A stretch of 64,000 nt of DNA from Benincasa hispida (GCF_009727055.1 NC_052354.1:44265885-44329884), one strand, 5' to 3'; numbered from the stretch's first letter, positions 1 to 12,703 are shown. The notes: generated by a model from the sequence alone, not told the origin. Made by a program: numbers and translations.

Positions 1-152
1 AACACTTCTATCAAACATTTTTAATAAAGAGGCATTCATATTAAATATTATATTTGAACCCTCTTCTATCGCACAACACACACCAGGTTAAAAGGATCTT
101 ATATCTATGTTCCCTGGATAGTGATGCTAACTTTACATTATTACACAAGCAG

Positions 153-3100
153 TCTCAATTTTGAAACATGCAAGAACACCTCCAGCAAATCCTGGTCTGG
201 TTGATTATCAGAGTCCTGAGCACGAACAACTAATGAAGCGATTGCGGTCTGCTCAATCTGTTGACGAGGTAACTTTTCCCTTAATCCTTATATTATGTAT
301 GTAATTGCAATTCTTTATCTTCTTTAATTTGGTCTTTGTGTGACTTTGATGATTTAAGATAATGTTGGTTTGCTCATGTTCTCTATATTTTTCAGGTCAC
401 GTATCCAGCACCCAGGCAGCAAGCTTCTTGGTCAATTGAAGACCTTCCAAGAACAGTAGCTTTGACATTGCACCAAGGGTCTTCTGTTACAAGCATGGAT
501 TTCCATCCTACTCACCACACTTTACTTCTTGGTATGTTAGTGTATCATACGAACCAGCTTGTATCTATTGTTCTATTTCTGATTTCTTAGTCCATGTTTT
601 TGATATATTTTCTTCCTGGTTATATCTTCACCTATTGGGTCTTTTGGGCAGTTGGTTCTAATAATGGCGAAGTTACACTTTGGGAACTTGGTATACGGGA
701 GAGATTGATTTCAAAGCCTTTCAAGCTTTGGGATTTGTCATCTAGGTCATTGGCATTTCAGGTTTTGTTCTAATTTAGACTTTTTGGTAGTCTAATTTTA
801 TGTTACTATTCTCTTTCGGAACATCAAAGTTATCCGGTTTTATGTTAATTTGTGGAATTTATTTGAAGTTATGACCTGATGTTGGCGTCTTACTGAACAT
901 GCATGCAGGCTGCCATTGTGAAAGACACCCCAATATCTGTCAGCCGAGTTACATGGAGTCCAGATGGGACTTTTGTTGGTATGTTCATTTTGACAACGGG
1001 AAAATGTGTTGCTATATCTATTGTCATGGATGGTAACCAATTCTAGGTGCCTAATTGATTATCTCACTTCTTTTTGCTGCAGGGGTTGCGTTTACCAAAC
1101 ATTTAGTTCATTTATACTCGTATAATAGTTCAAATGAACTAAACCAACAAACCGAGGTTCGGTTATACTTTTCTTTGTCTTTTACATATTTAATGTGGTA
1201 ACTTCATATTCTATTAACCTATCATTTCTTCCCTTTCCTTTCCAGATTGATGCCCACGCAGGTGGAGTGAATGACTTGGCTTTTGCCCATCCAAATAAAC
1301 AGCTTTGTGTGGTAACTTGTGGAGAAGATAAACTCATAAAGGTAGAGAGATCATCACCCTTTAAGAAATCTTTAATTCTGTATAACTTTTTTCTGGGCAA
1401 ACTTGTCTTTTGCATATAATTTGAGAACTTGTGCAGGTCTGGGATATAGGTGGACGAAAACTATTTACCTTTGAAGGGCACGAGGCACCAGTGTATTCCA
1501 TATGTCCTCATCACAAGGAGAACATTCAAGTGAGTTCATGCTAGATCCTTGCTATCCATATTCTTTATTTTTTTTATTTTCTTTTCTGAATCCCGTCCAC
1601 TAGTTATGTCAAGCCATAAAGCCTGAAATACTGCAGGGGAACTGAGGATCACGTGCCATGTGTGTTTTCTTTGTTAATATTCATTTTCCAACACCAAATA
1701 GATGATGTTGGCAGCTCACAGCTTAATTTGTATAGAAATGTTAATTGAACATGGTAGCAGTTGCTGGGAAAAGTTATTATTCTCTTTTTTGGATTCCTTG
1801 GAATTGTTTTGCATATGATAAGTCATTCATTGGATATGACTCATTGGGAGCTTAATCTTTCATGTTGACATGCGGTTTTGCAGTTCATATTTTCGACAGC
1901 TCTTGATGGAAAGATAAAGGCATGGCTCTATGATCATATGGGTTCAAGAGTTGATTATGATGCTCCTGGAAAGTGGTGCACAACAATGCTTTATAGTGCG
2001 GATGGGAGTAGGTATGTAGTCATATCGATGCATGAAATGGGGAAAAAAGTTGGCACTACTACTCTAGAATATCTAAGAACTTATTATATTCAATTCATTT
2101 TCTACTTAAGTTTGAGTTTGATTGTTTCTAATTTCGATCACTCGCGTTTCTTTTTATGACTGCAAAAAGGTGCTAACAGTCATGTGATTGTTTGAGTCGG
2201 CTATTAAGATTGATTGAACTATCGAGTTTTTGTCATCATGTCATCTCTTGATCCAATTCCCCTCCCCTCCTACTCTGTTCTACCAATTTTCTCTCCTCAA
2301 TTCAAAATCTTCTCAAATCCTACATTGCTAGGTTTTGTAGATCTTTAGATGATTACGATGAGTAGATTAGTTTGTGTTCCAGTTTCCATGCTCTGTATCA
2401 TTTGTTCAAATTTGTATTTCCTCTTTTTTTTTTCCCTCCATTTTTTATACTGTTCTTGAATATTACATAAAATTTCACTATTATTTTTCTTTTCAATTTT
2501 CAGATTATTTTCTTGTGGAACAAGTAAAGAAGGAGACTCTTATCTAGTTGAATGGAACGAGAGTGAAGGAGCAATAAAGAGGACATATGCTGGATTTAGG
2601 AAGAAATCAACTGGAGGAGTTGTGCAGTTTGATACTACTCAGAATCACTTTTTAGCTGTCGGTGAAGATAGTCAAATTAAGTTCTGGGATATGGACAACG
2701 TCAATGTTCTCACCTATACCGATGCAGAAGGTGGACTTCCGGTTAGTATATTTCGTATTATTTCATTTATGACGCATTTTTATTTTATGTTATCCTTGAC
2801 ATTGATGGATTAAGTTGTGTGCTTGTTCAGAGTCTTCCTCGCTTGAGGTTCAATAAGGAAGGAAATCTTCTTGCTGTTACTACGGATAATGGGTTTAAGA
2901 TTCTTGCCAATGCCGTGGGAATGAGATCATTGAAGGCAATTGAATCCACCACCCCTTTTGAAGCATTGAGGTCACCCATGGAATCTGCCATGAAGGTTCA
3001 TACCTACGTTCACTTCATTGTTATTATAGGATTATTCTATATTTGATCTCATTTGTTTTTCTTTTTCCCGAAGAAATTTCTGTTTTGATCTTTACGACTC

Positions 3101-6100
3101 ACAAATATGCACATTTAGGTCTCTGGCACATCTGCCGTTACAAGTGTTAGTCCAATTAATTGCAAAGTAGAAAGAAGTTCCCCAGTCAGACCTCCTCCAA
3201 TTATCGTAAGTCATGTTTGCCTTCTGAAATTTTGTAGTTCTTTCAAGTTTCGTACCTAATGTTAGCAGTGAAAAGTTGAGCGGTTATGAATTAGCTCCTT
3301 TCATTTATCCTGATTCTTTGGTTCTTCCTTTTAATTTTATTCTCTTTTAATGGAATTGTATTAGTTGTCTTTGTCATTGTACTAATGTTCCTTTTGCAGT
3401 AAGGGGACACTTGTAGTTCAAGAGTATAATCCCTAATTTCTTATCTGTTTTTAATGTTTTTGTCATTTAGCCTATTCTGCTGCTAGAATTATTGACTATT
3501 TTGATTTATCACCCACTTTCTGAAGAATGGTGTCGATGGTTTGGGGAGAAATTTGGACAAACCAAGAACGGTAGAAGATGCAATTGATAAAGCCAAACCC
3601 TGGCAGTTGGCTGAAATTGTTGATCCAACCAGTTGCCGGTTGGTCACCATGCCTGACAATGCAGATTCCTCCTACAAGGTTTGTTATATATTCAAATTTT
3701 TTGTTTTCTTAGATATTATTTCCACATGGGCTCAATTCTTACATACCATTCAGGTCGTTAGACTTCTGTATACAAATTCTGGTGTTGGTCTTTTGGCCCT
3801 TGGGTCAAATGGAATCCAGAAGCTCTGGAAATGGACACGTAACGAACAGAATCCAAGTGGAAAGGTACTAGCTCGGATAGCTTTTGACATGCATATGCTG
3901 ATTTCTATCAGTTTCTTGAGATTCATTAGCAAGATAATACATTAGTTTCTGTTGGCATTCATGAATTTACATCTTTCCGTCACTCTTTTTCTTATTCATT
4001 TTGAAGACAATTCTCTTAACCGTTGAGTTTTAGGCCACTGCCAATGTTGTTCCACAGCATTGGCAACCAAACAGTGGTCTTCTCATGACTAATGATGTCT
4101 CAGGTGTAAACCTTGAAGAAGCTGTCCCTTGTATAGCGCTATCAAAAAACGACTCATATGTAATGTCAGCATCCGGTGGAAAAGTTTCCTTATTTAACAT
4201 GATGACATTTAAGGTATTTTATCAAGAAACGCATTAAAATATTTTAATCTATAGTTTTCTGGTTGGTGATGAATTGCTTGGACTTGTAGGTTATGACAAC
4301 ATTCATGGCTCCTCCTCCTGCTTCTACCTTCCTAGCTTTCCACCCTCAAGATAACAACATTATTGCCATAGGAATGGAGGATTCAACCATTCACATATAC
4401 AATGTCAGAGTGGATGAGGTATTTTTCTTTAAAATATAAGGGAAGATTTTCTGTAGTACGGGAGTATAGAAAATTTTCCACACTCCCTCCATTTATTGTG
4501 AGCCACATCAGCATGTTTTTAGAAATAGAGTAAGACTCACTAACATTCATGTGGGTCCACTAATATTTATCAAGACAAATTTATAGTATGATCAAAGAGA
4601 CTATCATACTCTCATAGTACTATAAATTTTCTCGACATACGGTTACTTCCATCACCTTCTCTAGGGAATAGGTTCTCAATGTTCATACCTTACCCTTAAC
4701 CCTAGAGGGCTTCACAATATAGCCTTTAACCTATTTCAGTTTTGTCTCTTGCCCTTTAACCTATTTCATTTTTGTCTCTTATAGCATTTTATGTCTTCTC
4801 TCTTCAGGTAAAATCAAAATTGAAGGGCCACCAGAAGCGGATAACGGGTCTAGCCTTTTCCACCAATCTCAATATTTTGGTTTCTTCTGGTGCTGATGCT
4901 CAAGTAAGTGATATCATTTTCTTGTCAATAGTATTTCTGGGTTGTCTCTGTTAAGGAACAATTACAAAAACCAAACGTGTAAACTTTTCCTCTATCGTTT
5001 TTATTTGGCTCGCCATAACCTGCAGAACATTTGTTTCGGTACCGTATCTGCAGAACTAAAAGGAATTCACCTTTTATCTAGCATTTAATGCTTTCTGAGC
5101 TCAGGAAGAACAATGTTATATAAGCTTGAATCTCCTTGATCAACTAGGATTTAGTCAATCTTTACTTTCTCCTTTATCTCACTTTGCTTCCTCTTTAGGG
5201 TTTTATTTTTATTATAATATAGGTTAAAGTACCATTTTGGTCCCTATACTTTGAAATTTTTTCAATTTAGTTTTTGTACTATTAATAAATGTTAAATTTA
5301 GTCCCTCAAAGTTAATTTTTACCAAAATTGGATAAATAGTAATAATCATAATTTTCATTAAGGAAATAGAATATGTGAAAATTTGTTAAAATTTATAATA
5401 ATAATGCTAATAAATAACAAAAAGTTTTTGAAAAAATAAACAATAAACTAGCCGTGGAGACTAAATTTAAAATTTATTGAAAGTATATTACTAAAATTGA
5501 ACAGACTTCAAAGTATAGGGACCAAAATGGTATTCAACCCCCTCTCCCCTCATTTTTTACTGCTAAACCATGTGTATTTCTCAAGCTTACTTTTTTTTAT
5601 TACCTCAAAATTAGTATATTTATTATCAAATCTTCTCGTACCTTCAACCCACCACTCTTTTTCTTTAGTTCCTTTCAATCCTTCAAAGTGGTATGGTTTT
5701 CGTTATTTTATACCCTTATGAAAAAAGGGTATAAAATAATAGTATTAGGTCTAAGCATATGTGTTGTTCATTCATTTGAGTTTTGCCTAAATTCTCATTT
5801 GACGCAAAAGTTTTGGTACTTCAAGATTCAAGATCCCCCAGAGACTTTGGGCGTTGGGTTTTTGTTTTTAGGTTTAGTTTTTTCCTACCTCCATGAATAA
5901 AAATTGGCTCTTGCTTTTTTCCATCTTTTACCAATAATTGCTGAACTCTGCAGCTGTGTTTGTGGAGCATCGACACATGGGAAAAGAGGAAATCCATAAC
6001 AATCCAGCTCCCAGCAGGAAAGATGCCTGTCGGTGATACTCGTGTACAGTTCCATTCTGATCAGATACGTTTGTTGGTGGTCCACGAGACCCAGATAGCT

Positions 6101-6740
6101 ATATATGATGCCTCAAAAATGGATCGTATCCGGCAGGTACAGATTTTACTGTTGTCGTTGATCCCATATTCTGATACTATCAACAACATGATTTATAACT
6201 CTTAGTTCTTCTCCACAGTGGGTTCCACAAGACGTGCTGTCAGCCCCTATTTCTTATGCAGCTTATTCCTGCAACAGTCAATTGGTCTATACTACATTTT
6301 GCGATGGTAACATTGGAGTGTTTGATGCCGATACTCTGCGACTAAGATGTCGTATCGCCCCATCGGTGTACCTCCCACCTGCAGTGTTGAATTCGTAAGT
6401 AATTGAAGTTTATGTTTTCGTTAAATGATTAGAGACTCATGCTTAGAGCTTAGAGTTGTTTTTATCGAATTCTACCCTTCCTCATAAACATTACATCTTT
6501 TTTGTCATTTCTAACTTATGTAGAAGCCAAGCTGCATACCCGCTCGTCGTCGCTACACATCCGTTAGATCCGAACCAATTAGCCATCGGGTTGACTGATG
6601 GATCTGTTAAAGTGATTGAGCCAATGGAATCAGAGGGGAAATGGGGAGTGAGTCCACCGATGGATAACGGAATCCTGAACGGTAGAACGGCTTCATCGTC
6701 GGCCACCAGCAACCACACACCAGATCAGATACAAAGATGA
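153..6740 (+). CDS. TPR2/TPR3: TOPLESS-related corepressor (TPR2/TPR3-type), 3' 19 exons
   Basis: C-terminal part of a Groucho/TUP1-like corepressor. Exons read as 153-268, 396-531, 652-761, 909-978, 1083-1156, 1246-1341, 1437-1529, 1884-2011, 2504-2741, 2831-2995, 3119-3205, 3526-3678, 3754-3864, 4034-4213, 4290-4418, 4808-4903, 5954-6136, 6219-6394 and 6524-6740 (TGA). All introns are GT-AG and the joined length keeps one frame (about 851 residues). The visible protein begins in the proline-rich linker (ARTPPANPG) and continues through the two WD40 propellers, with repeat cores such as LIKVWDIGG, GKIKAWLYD, QIKFWDMDN and LCLWSIDTW. The N-terminal LisH/CTLH/CRA part that binds EAR-motif repressors lies before the window; relatives are about 1100-1130 residues, so roughly 270 are missing. 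Known role of the family: nuclear corepressor linking EAR-motif factors (auxin, jasmonate, meristem pathways) to histone deacetylases. Assignment to the TPR2/TPR3 rather than TPL/TPR1 branch rests on remembered sequence similarity. The frame is intact, so the gene is probably functional. Confidence 0.95.
4722..4781 (+). repeat. 30-bp tandem duplication in TPR intron 15
   Basis: Two adjacent 30-bp copies (4722-4751 and 4752-4781) differing at a few bases lie just upstream of the 3' splice site of the exon starting at 4808. Each carries a CTTTAACC block and a T-rich stretch, so a possible branch point and pyrimidine tract are duplicated. Confidence 0.7.
5222..5539. mobile_element. MITE with about 33-bp terminal inverted repeats in TPR intron 16
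   Basis: The left end (from 5222) and the right end (about 5507-5539) are inverted copies sharing the core ACCATTTTGGTCCCTATACT. The roughly 318-bp element is AT-rich and has no coding capacity. It sits inside the 1050-bp intron between the exons ending at 4903 and starting at 5954, well away from both splice sites. I could not fix a target duplication or assign a superfamily. Confidence 0.7.
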
Positions 6741-7614
6741 GATTTGTAGTTCTCTGTAATTTAATGGCTATAGGTCACTCAAAGTAGGTTCCCTTATTCT
6801 CTTCGATTTCACCCTTTGCTAAAAAAATGTAAGTTTTGGATATCAATTATATAATGGTTAGGACATACATTCTTATATTCTTATTTATTGTAATTAACTC
6901 ATAATTGAATATTCTACTCAACAATCCTCTCTTGATCAAATGTTTCCTCTCCCCACCCAAATGGTTTTTTTTTTTTTTTTTTTTTTTTTTNTATTTTATT
7001 TTATTTTACTTGAGTGATCTATTTCTATTGGATAAAAATGTGTAGTTATGTGTTTATTAAGTGTGGTATGAAAGGAAAATGGTCAGTCCTTAGCATCTTT
7101 TTAGAAAATTCGTTGAAATGGTTTCTGGGTCTATCGATCGACCATTGAGATTTTGATAAAAGGAAATTAACTTTTTCATCCTATCGAAAATTCTGGACGT
7201 TTTTAGTGAATTTTTGAACAAAATTAATATTGAGATTCTATATATTTGAGTTTTCTCAATGAAATCTTATGCAAGATTAATACCAAAATTCTATATATTT
7301 TTTAAATCAATTTTTTTTTTTTAATAAAAATTGATCATTTCCAAAATGTAAAAATTACAGGTGATTGAGATATGAAAAATCCATTTGCTAATAAGTAAAT
7401 CCATTTATTTGATATAAGATTTGATAAAGATAACCAAATTTGAATTTTTTTTTGAAAAGATACAAGATTTGGAGATTATATAATATTTAAAAAAATTGGT
7501 AGAATGAAATTAAAAAATAGTGTTTTTTCAAACTATTGACAAAAATGGAATATATGAGAAAGGATTTTTAAAAGTAGGTGGGAATGGAAACTATTGACAA
7601 AAGTAAGGTAGTGA
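6741..7614. other. TPR 3' flank and AT-rich intergenic DNA
   Basis: About 200 bases after the stop probably include the 3' UTR. A run of T (6964-6990) ends in the only ambiguous base of the window (N at 6991). About 7120-7300 resembles, in inverted orientation, a stretch near 31860-32085 (dispersed repeat). No gene seen. Confidence 0.6.
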
Positions 7615-8219
7615 AATCGTATATGGAGTACACGATTAACGTTTAATCCAGCATTGGCTGACTTGATTGATCGGTGGAGACTTGTGGACCGGGTCCATGA
7701 TTTTTTTTAAAAACATAGATTGACTATTATTATTTTTTACTCGGAGATGTACAACAATATTAAGACTTTAGGATCTGGTCTACAAATTCCTTCATTATTA
7801 AACTTAATTATATATTTAATCTACAATTAAAACATATTCTGCACTCATTAAAAAAAAGATGTCATGATATTAAAGAAAATTTACAATTAGTTCTTTAATT
7901 TGAAAATAAAAGTTTACCTGAAATTTAAAGACGACCCCCTAGCCCTTATCCCACATGGGGTTGTCTTCGTGTCTCTCTGAATTAGGTTCACCCTACTGAT
8001 GTTGTCGTCTATGACTAATACGTCTTCGATCGGTGTCAGCAACATTGAGTCGTCTTGTTTGTTAAATAATACTTCCTATGTTGACCAATGTTTGGTGATA
8101 CATTGAACACAACTCTAGTAAGTTGTGCTGCATTGAATATTGTTGTACATCTATGATAAAATTATTATGTACGATGAAAAAAAATAAATATTAAACAATA
8201 TTTATATCATATATATGGA

Positions 8220-9617
8220 AAATGTCTGATTTTAAATATCTTATCATGCAGTAATAGTAAGCGCCTTCAAGTGTGATAAATTGCCTCGTGATTGAATCGT
8301 ACTAGGAAAAGTAGTCATTTGATACAACTGACCCATTTGTTATTTCTCCCTGTGCACAACGATCATGTTAGGATATATATTCTGTGTGGATTCGACGAAA
8401 ATCTGGTCGTGCTTACCTCTCGAATCAATCTGGTGTAGTGTTGGGAGTGTATAGGACAACGAAGGTTTGTCGTAGACCGAATTGTCTCAACACACGATCT
8501 GGATGATGCCACTCTTATATGGAAGCATATAAGAGGGCTAACGGTCAACTAGATGTCTTCATCATCACGACAGTAATCAGGTAGTGATGACTAAATCTGT
8601 TGTGTGTATGGCGTCTAATTAATATGACAAAAAGAAGAAGATAAGTATACATCCAAAATGTTTTAAATATTCATTTATATATGCATTTCTTACCTGATTG
8701 TGCATCAATCTGTCAAATATTTTTTGATATATTAGCAACATATTTGTGGACTATTCAGAGGTAGCTAATACACCACTCCATCTATAATTATAAAAAATAT
8801 AATTAATTTATACTCTTGCATAAAATGATAACGAAATAAATATATAAATGAAATAATACCTGGCACTAAGTAGACGATGATAATTGGAAATCTATCATAA
8901 GCCATACCTATAGTAGTACCAGTGATCCTACTATTTCCAACGATTGTGCATTGGTAGCCCGACAAAGTTCTCTATACAACCATGCAAGACATGCACCACC
9001 CCACGAGTACGTACCAACATACTTGAAATTAGACAGTAGTGGGAGGAACATGAGATGCACTAGAGTATTTGACTTGTCAGCGAACAAAAATCCTTCAATA
9101 AGCTGTATAATGTATGCTCGTGCATACCTACGTACACTGATGTCGTCGGCATTGGGAGATAATTCTGGAAACTAGGATGCCAACTAGGGGATACTCAATC
9201 TTGAGCCTTTCAGATCATTTAGTAAAACGCCTAAGAGTTCTTCACAAACATTCTTCCAATCATATTGTAGTGAACCTGTCAATGGTTTCCCGTCCACTCG
9301 TAACCCAAGCTGTATGGCAACATCCTGCAGTGTAATTGTACATTCCCCACAAAGCAGGTTTTCTGGTCTCCAACGCTCAACTAGAGTGATAATGAGGTGC
9401 TAATCAAATTGGATAAATCCGATTTGTGCAACCCCAAGAAAACCTAACTATACAATGTAGGGAATAATACGTTGATCAAATGGGATAGTATGTTGTGTAG
9501 ATGCCTCCCTTCTCCGACAATTCAAAACTACTATAGAAGAACTATCCCATATCAATTGTGAACGATGCGTATTTTGTTGATATAGTTGTATAGAATTAGA
9601 AGGACCAGACTCCATTA
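8220..9617 (-). pseudogene. Plant mobile domain (PMD) protein pseudogene, MAIN/PPP7L-like
   Basis: On the minus strand a start near 9617 opens MESGPSNSIQLY, the usual beginning of transposon-borne PMD proteins. Fragments of the domain follow in order: CRRREAS, then VERWRPEN, GECTITLQDVA, LTGSLQYDW, RYARAYIIQLIEG, LFADKSN, LMFLPLL, LAWLYRELCRA, and finally a C-terminal block containing SPLICFH, DFRRIHTEYIS and ITNGSVVSNDYFS. In-frame stops and frame changes separate several blocks, and I see no way to read it as one protein. Cellular PMD proteins such as MAIN act in genome stability and silencing; this copy belongs to the MULE and is a relic. Confidence 0.8.
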
Positions 9618-9750
9618 TCTAAGAAGTACAAATTTCATCGCATAATAAAATCCATCACATAAAAGATAATAAAAAGTACATAAAAAGAAACAATTACATG
9701 GAAAATAAATTCATTACATACAAAGTACCATTATAAAAAATGAAACTATT

Positions 9751-9918
9751 ACATAAAAAATATAAGTACATAAAAGATACAATTACATGAAAAATACAAG
9801 TACATAAAATATACAATTAATAAAAAATATAAGTACATAAAAGATGCAATTACATGAAAAATACAAGTACATAAAATATACAATTACATAAAAAATATAA
9901 GTACATAAAAGATACACC
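9751..9918. repeat. AT-rich minisatellite inside the MULE
   Basis: A unit of about 68 bp built from variants of ATATAAGTACATAAAAGATA and ACATGAAAAATACAAGTACA is repeated roughly 2.4 times. It lies between the PMD pseudogene and the transposase remnant. Confidence 0.7.
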
Positions 9919-9919
9919 T

Positions 9920-10870
9920 AATGACCCGAAGACGAAGTACCTAATGTACGTTGTGAACAAGTACGCCGTGGACAAGTACGTCTGTTATATCTTCTCTCTT
10001 GCAAATTGTACATCGAACTTTTTGGCCTGCCTCTCTCCAATCCATTACATTATGAATGCACATACTTTTTGGCCGACCCTATTCTCTTGGTAAGTCCGCA
10101 TTCGAACGAACTTCTGTAAATGATAATTCTAGCCAATAATATAGGTGTTCTATTGGATGGAAGCGACTTTCATAACATCACTTGAAATTGGACAATTTGT
10201 AGCATTCATCAATAAGTGGTATGAGTGTTCTCCTTGAAGTTTGGTGATTTCGAACATCCCATGAGTTTTTACGCCGACATGCCCGTAACCTCCAATCATA
10301 ACCATCCTTCCATGATTTACATTTGACATACCAAAGATCTTGGTCTGATTCCATTACAATAATCTTGTAGTGTTCTGTTATACAATATTTTTCTACTGCA
10401 AGCTGTAAATCTTCTTTAGTATAAAACAACATTCCTTATTAAACGACAATTATCTATACATATACTCATTTCCTTCAAAGTAGATCCTAGTTCACATGTT
10501 GAATTTGTAATTTTCTAATCTATTTGGGTGAACATATCTTTCCTTTCTGTATTAAACTACAATTATCTATACATATACTCCTTTCCTCCAAAGTAGACCC
10601 TAGTTCACATGTTGAATTTGTAATTTTCTAATCTATTTGGGTGAACATATCCGACGGTACCAACTCAAGATCATGTTCCCCACTACCATCGTTTCCAAAT
10701 AATTCATCAACTTCAACATCAATATCAATGTCTTCATCATTTCCAGGTTCAAGAATAACTAAATATTTAGGACGCATCGACATATTTATTATGATTTTTT
10801 CAATTGTTATAGTTGACAAAAAATATGTTAATATGTCAACCCAAAAAAATCCAATTTCTAAGTTCAACAT
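9920..10870 (-). pseudogene. MuDR-type transposase remnant, catalytic core missing
   Basis: The minus strand first encodes an acidic N-terminal segment (about 10770-10640, with LVILEPGNDEDIDIDVEVDE). After a tandem duplication comes the MuDR N-terminal domain (about 10432-10250: LFYTKEDLQLAVEKY, DLWYVKCKSWKDG, DWRLRACRRKNSW). The frame then shifts, and the next recognisable block (about 10110-9960) is the C-terminal end: MCIHNVMDWRE followed by QKVRCTICK, the start of the CCHC zinc knuckle. The whole MULE DDE core and SWIM region that normally lie between are absent. This cannot be an active transposase. Confidence 0.75.
10439..10651. repeat. Tandem duplication of about 100 bp inside the MULE transposase
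   Basis: Copies 10439-10538 and 10552-10651 (period about 113 bp) are nearly identical, each running from ATTATCTATACATATACTC to ATTTGGGTGAACATAT. The duplication separates the acidic segment from the MuDR N-terminal domain. Confidence 0.85.
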
Positions 10871-11562
10871 ATAAGATCTAAATATTATACATTTAAATCA
10901 ACCCAAATCTAAGATCCATAAACTATATATTTTAATTAACCCAAATAAAAACAAAATAGTATATCCATAAATAATACCTTTAATTCAGTCCAAATGCAAA
11001 TAAAATAATATATATATATGAAGCAATTCATTTTTTTTACAAACAAATACATATATTTCTAAATTCAACCCAACAAATACATAATCATCCAATAAATTAA
11101 TCATAAAAAGAAAAATAGCCCAACAAATAGGCCAACATAATCATAAAAAAAAAAAAAAAAAAGTCCAACAAAATCACCTAACAAAATCTAATTTCTAAGT
11201 TCAACAAAATAAATCATAGATCCATAAACTACACATAAGGATATATATGAAGATTATATATTTAAATCATGGATCCATAAACTATACATTTTCAAACTTG
11301 ATCCTCATTTTTATAAACAAATACATATATTGGAAAAAATTAAAGAAAAAACTTTACCTCAGTCAAAGAAAATCCTTCGGTAGATCGACTCACAGTGGCA
11401 GCAACAAGAGAAAATAAGTTGCCGCGGAGGTTTTCAGATGATGTTTGGATGGAGGAAGAACGATTCAGATGGAGGAAGAAGAAGAGACGTTGCAGTTTAA
11501 TGGAGAAGGAAGCCGTGTACCCAATACACGACTTATGGTAATCATGTACCGGGTACACGATT

Positions 11563-12703
11563 AAAAAATCTATTTTTGTCAATCTTTTCAGCCCTATCCT
11601 ATTTTTGTTAATATATATTAAAATAACATTATTTAAAAAAAAAAACATCTTAATGTTAATTTTATCAAGAAAGTCTAAAATAATCAATAAGATGAAAATG
11701 TTAATTTTTTATTCAAATCTAGCTGGTCGATTATATTTCAACGAATTTCAACGAAAATGTTAATTTTTTATTAGGAGAAAATTATCTTCTAATTTCAAAT
11801 TTACTATTTAACTCGTTCTCTCTCTCTCTTAAAGAAACTCCATAAATCACATATATTTGAAACACTTGCAATAAGCAATAGCAACTTTAATTCCAAGCTT
11901 CAAATCTTATTGTAGATCAATTTAATATTTCTAAGATATCTATCATCAATAAATAACTTAAATTGAGAAACCCAATAGATCCTATAATAACAAACGAAAA
12001 TATCTACCCATGTTAAATATTTAGGGATATTTGGTATAATGAGTTGAATTGAATTGGTAATTATTGTTTGGAGAGTTAAATTGTATGTGGAGCTCAATTA
12101 TTGCAGTGTTTCTAAATGAAATTGATTTTGTAGTGGTATTCTTTTGTCTTGCTATTTTTTTTTTTTAATTCCCAACTATATACATATTTTCCTAAAATTT
12201 TTAACACAAAAAATGCTCAATCTTTTTCCTTCTTAAAACATAACAAATTCCCACAAAGTATTCATATATTAAACACAAATTTTTATTTCAATTTTTGAAC
12301 ACTCAATTACATTATATATTTTTTCCCATTCCTAAGCACCAAACATATTCCAAACAAATGAAAACTTTTCACAACTACTTAGCCCTCAATCATGGACATT
12401 GAAAAAGCTTAACAATCGAACAACCTTTTTATTTTTCCTTCTTGAAAAATGTAAAATATTTTAACCACATAATTTGAACACTCAATTACAAAACAATTTT
12501 ATTTACATCCTCAAAGTTATGTCATATTCCAATAAAGTAAACATCGTCTCTACTCTTTAACCCTGAATTTATATGATTAATGATTTTTTTCCCTTTTTGT
12601 GCAAACATATGATTCCTTACATTTTACACTAATACCATATATATTTTTTAGTATGAAAACTCGTTTTTTGCCGACATACTTTTGTTCAAACATTTTTTAT
12701 GGT
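11563..12703. other. AT-rich intergenic stretch
   Basis: Low-complexity AT-rich sequence with short T and A runs. I see no gene, promoter or recognisable element between the MULE edge and the gypsy LTR. Confidence 0.5.

Larger units (their letters stand above)
7615..11562 (-). mobile_element. Degenerate MULE carrying MuDR transposase remnant and plant mobile domain gene
   Basis: Reading on the minus strand from about 10870 to 8220 gives a MuDR transposase N-terminus, then its C-terminal zinc knuckle, then a PMD (MAIN/PPP7L-like) protein, all broken by stops and frameshifts. Both proposed edges carry an imperfect 23-bp palindrome (7615-7637 and 11540-11562), identical at about 18 of 23 positions and ending in the same GTACACGATT. 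PMD genes captured by or linked to MULEs are established in plants. The true termini and the 9-bp target duplication typical of MULEs were not identified, so the edges are inferred. Confidence 0.7.

Noticed and set aside
4440..4660. Possible second MITE in TPR intron 15 (CACTCCCTCCATTTATTGTG-like end)
   Set aside because: Only one end resembles a known MITE style. I could not find the matching inverted end or a target duplication.
8951..9175. Plus-strand 74-codon open frame
   Set aside because: It is the antisense of the PMD pseudogene, whose conserved blocks are on the minus strand.
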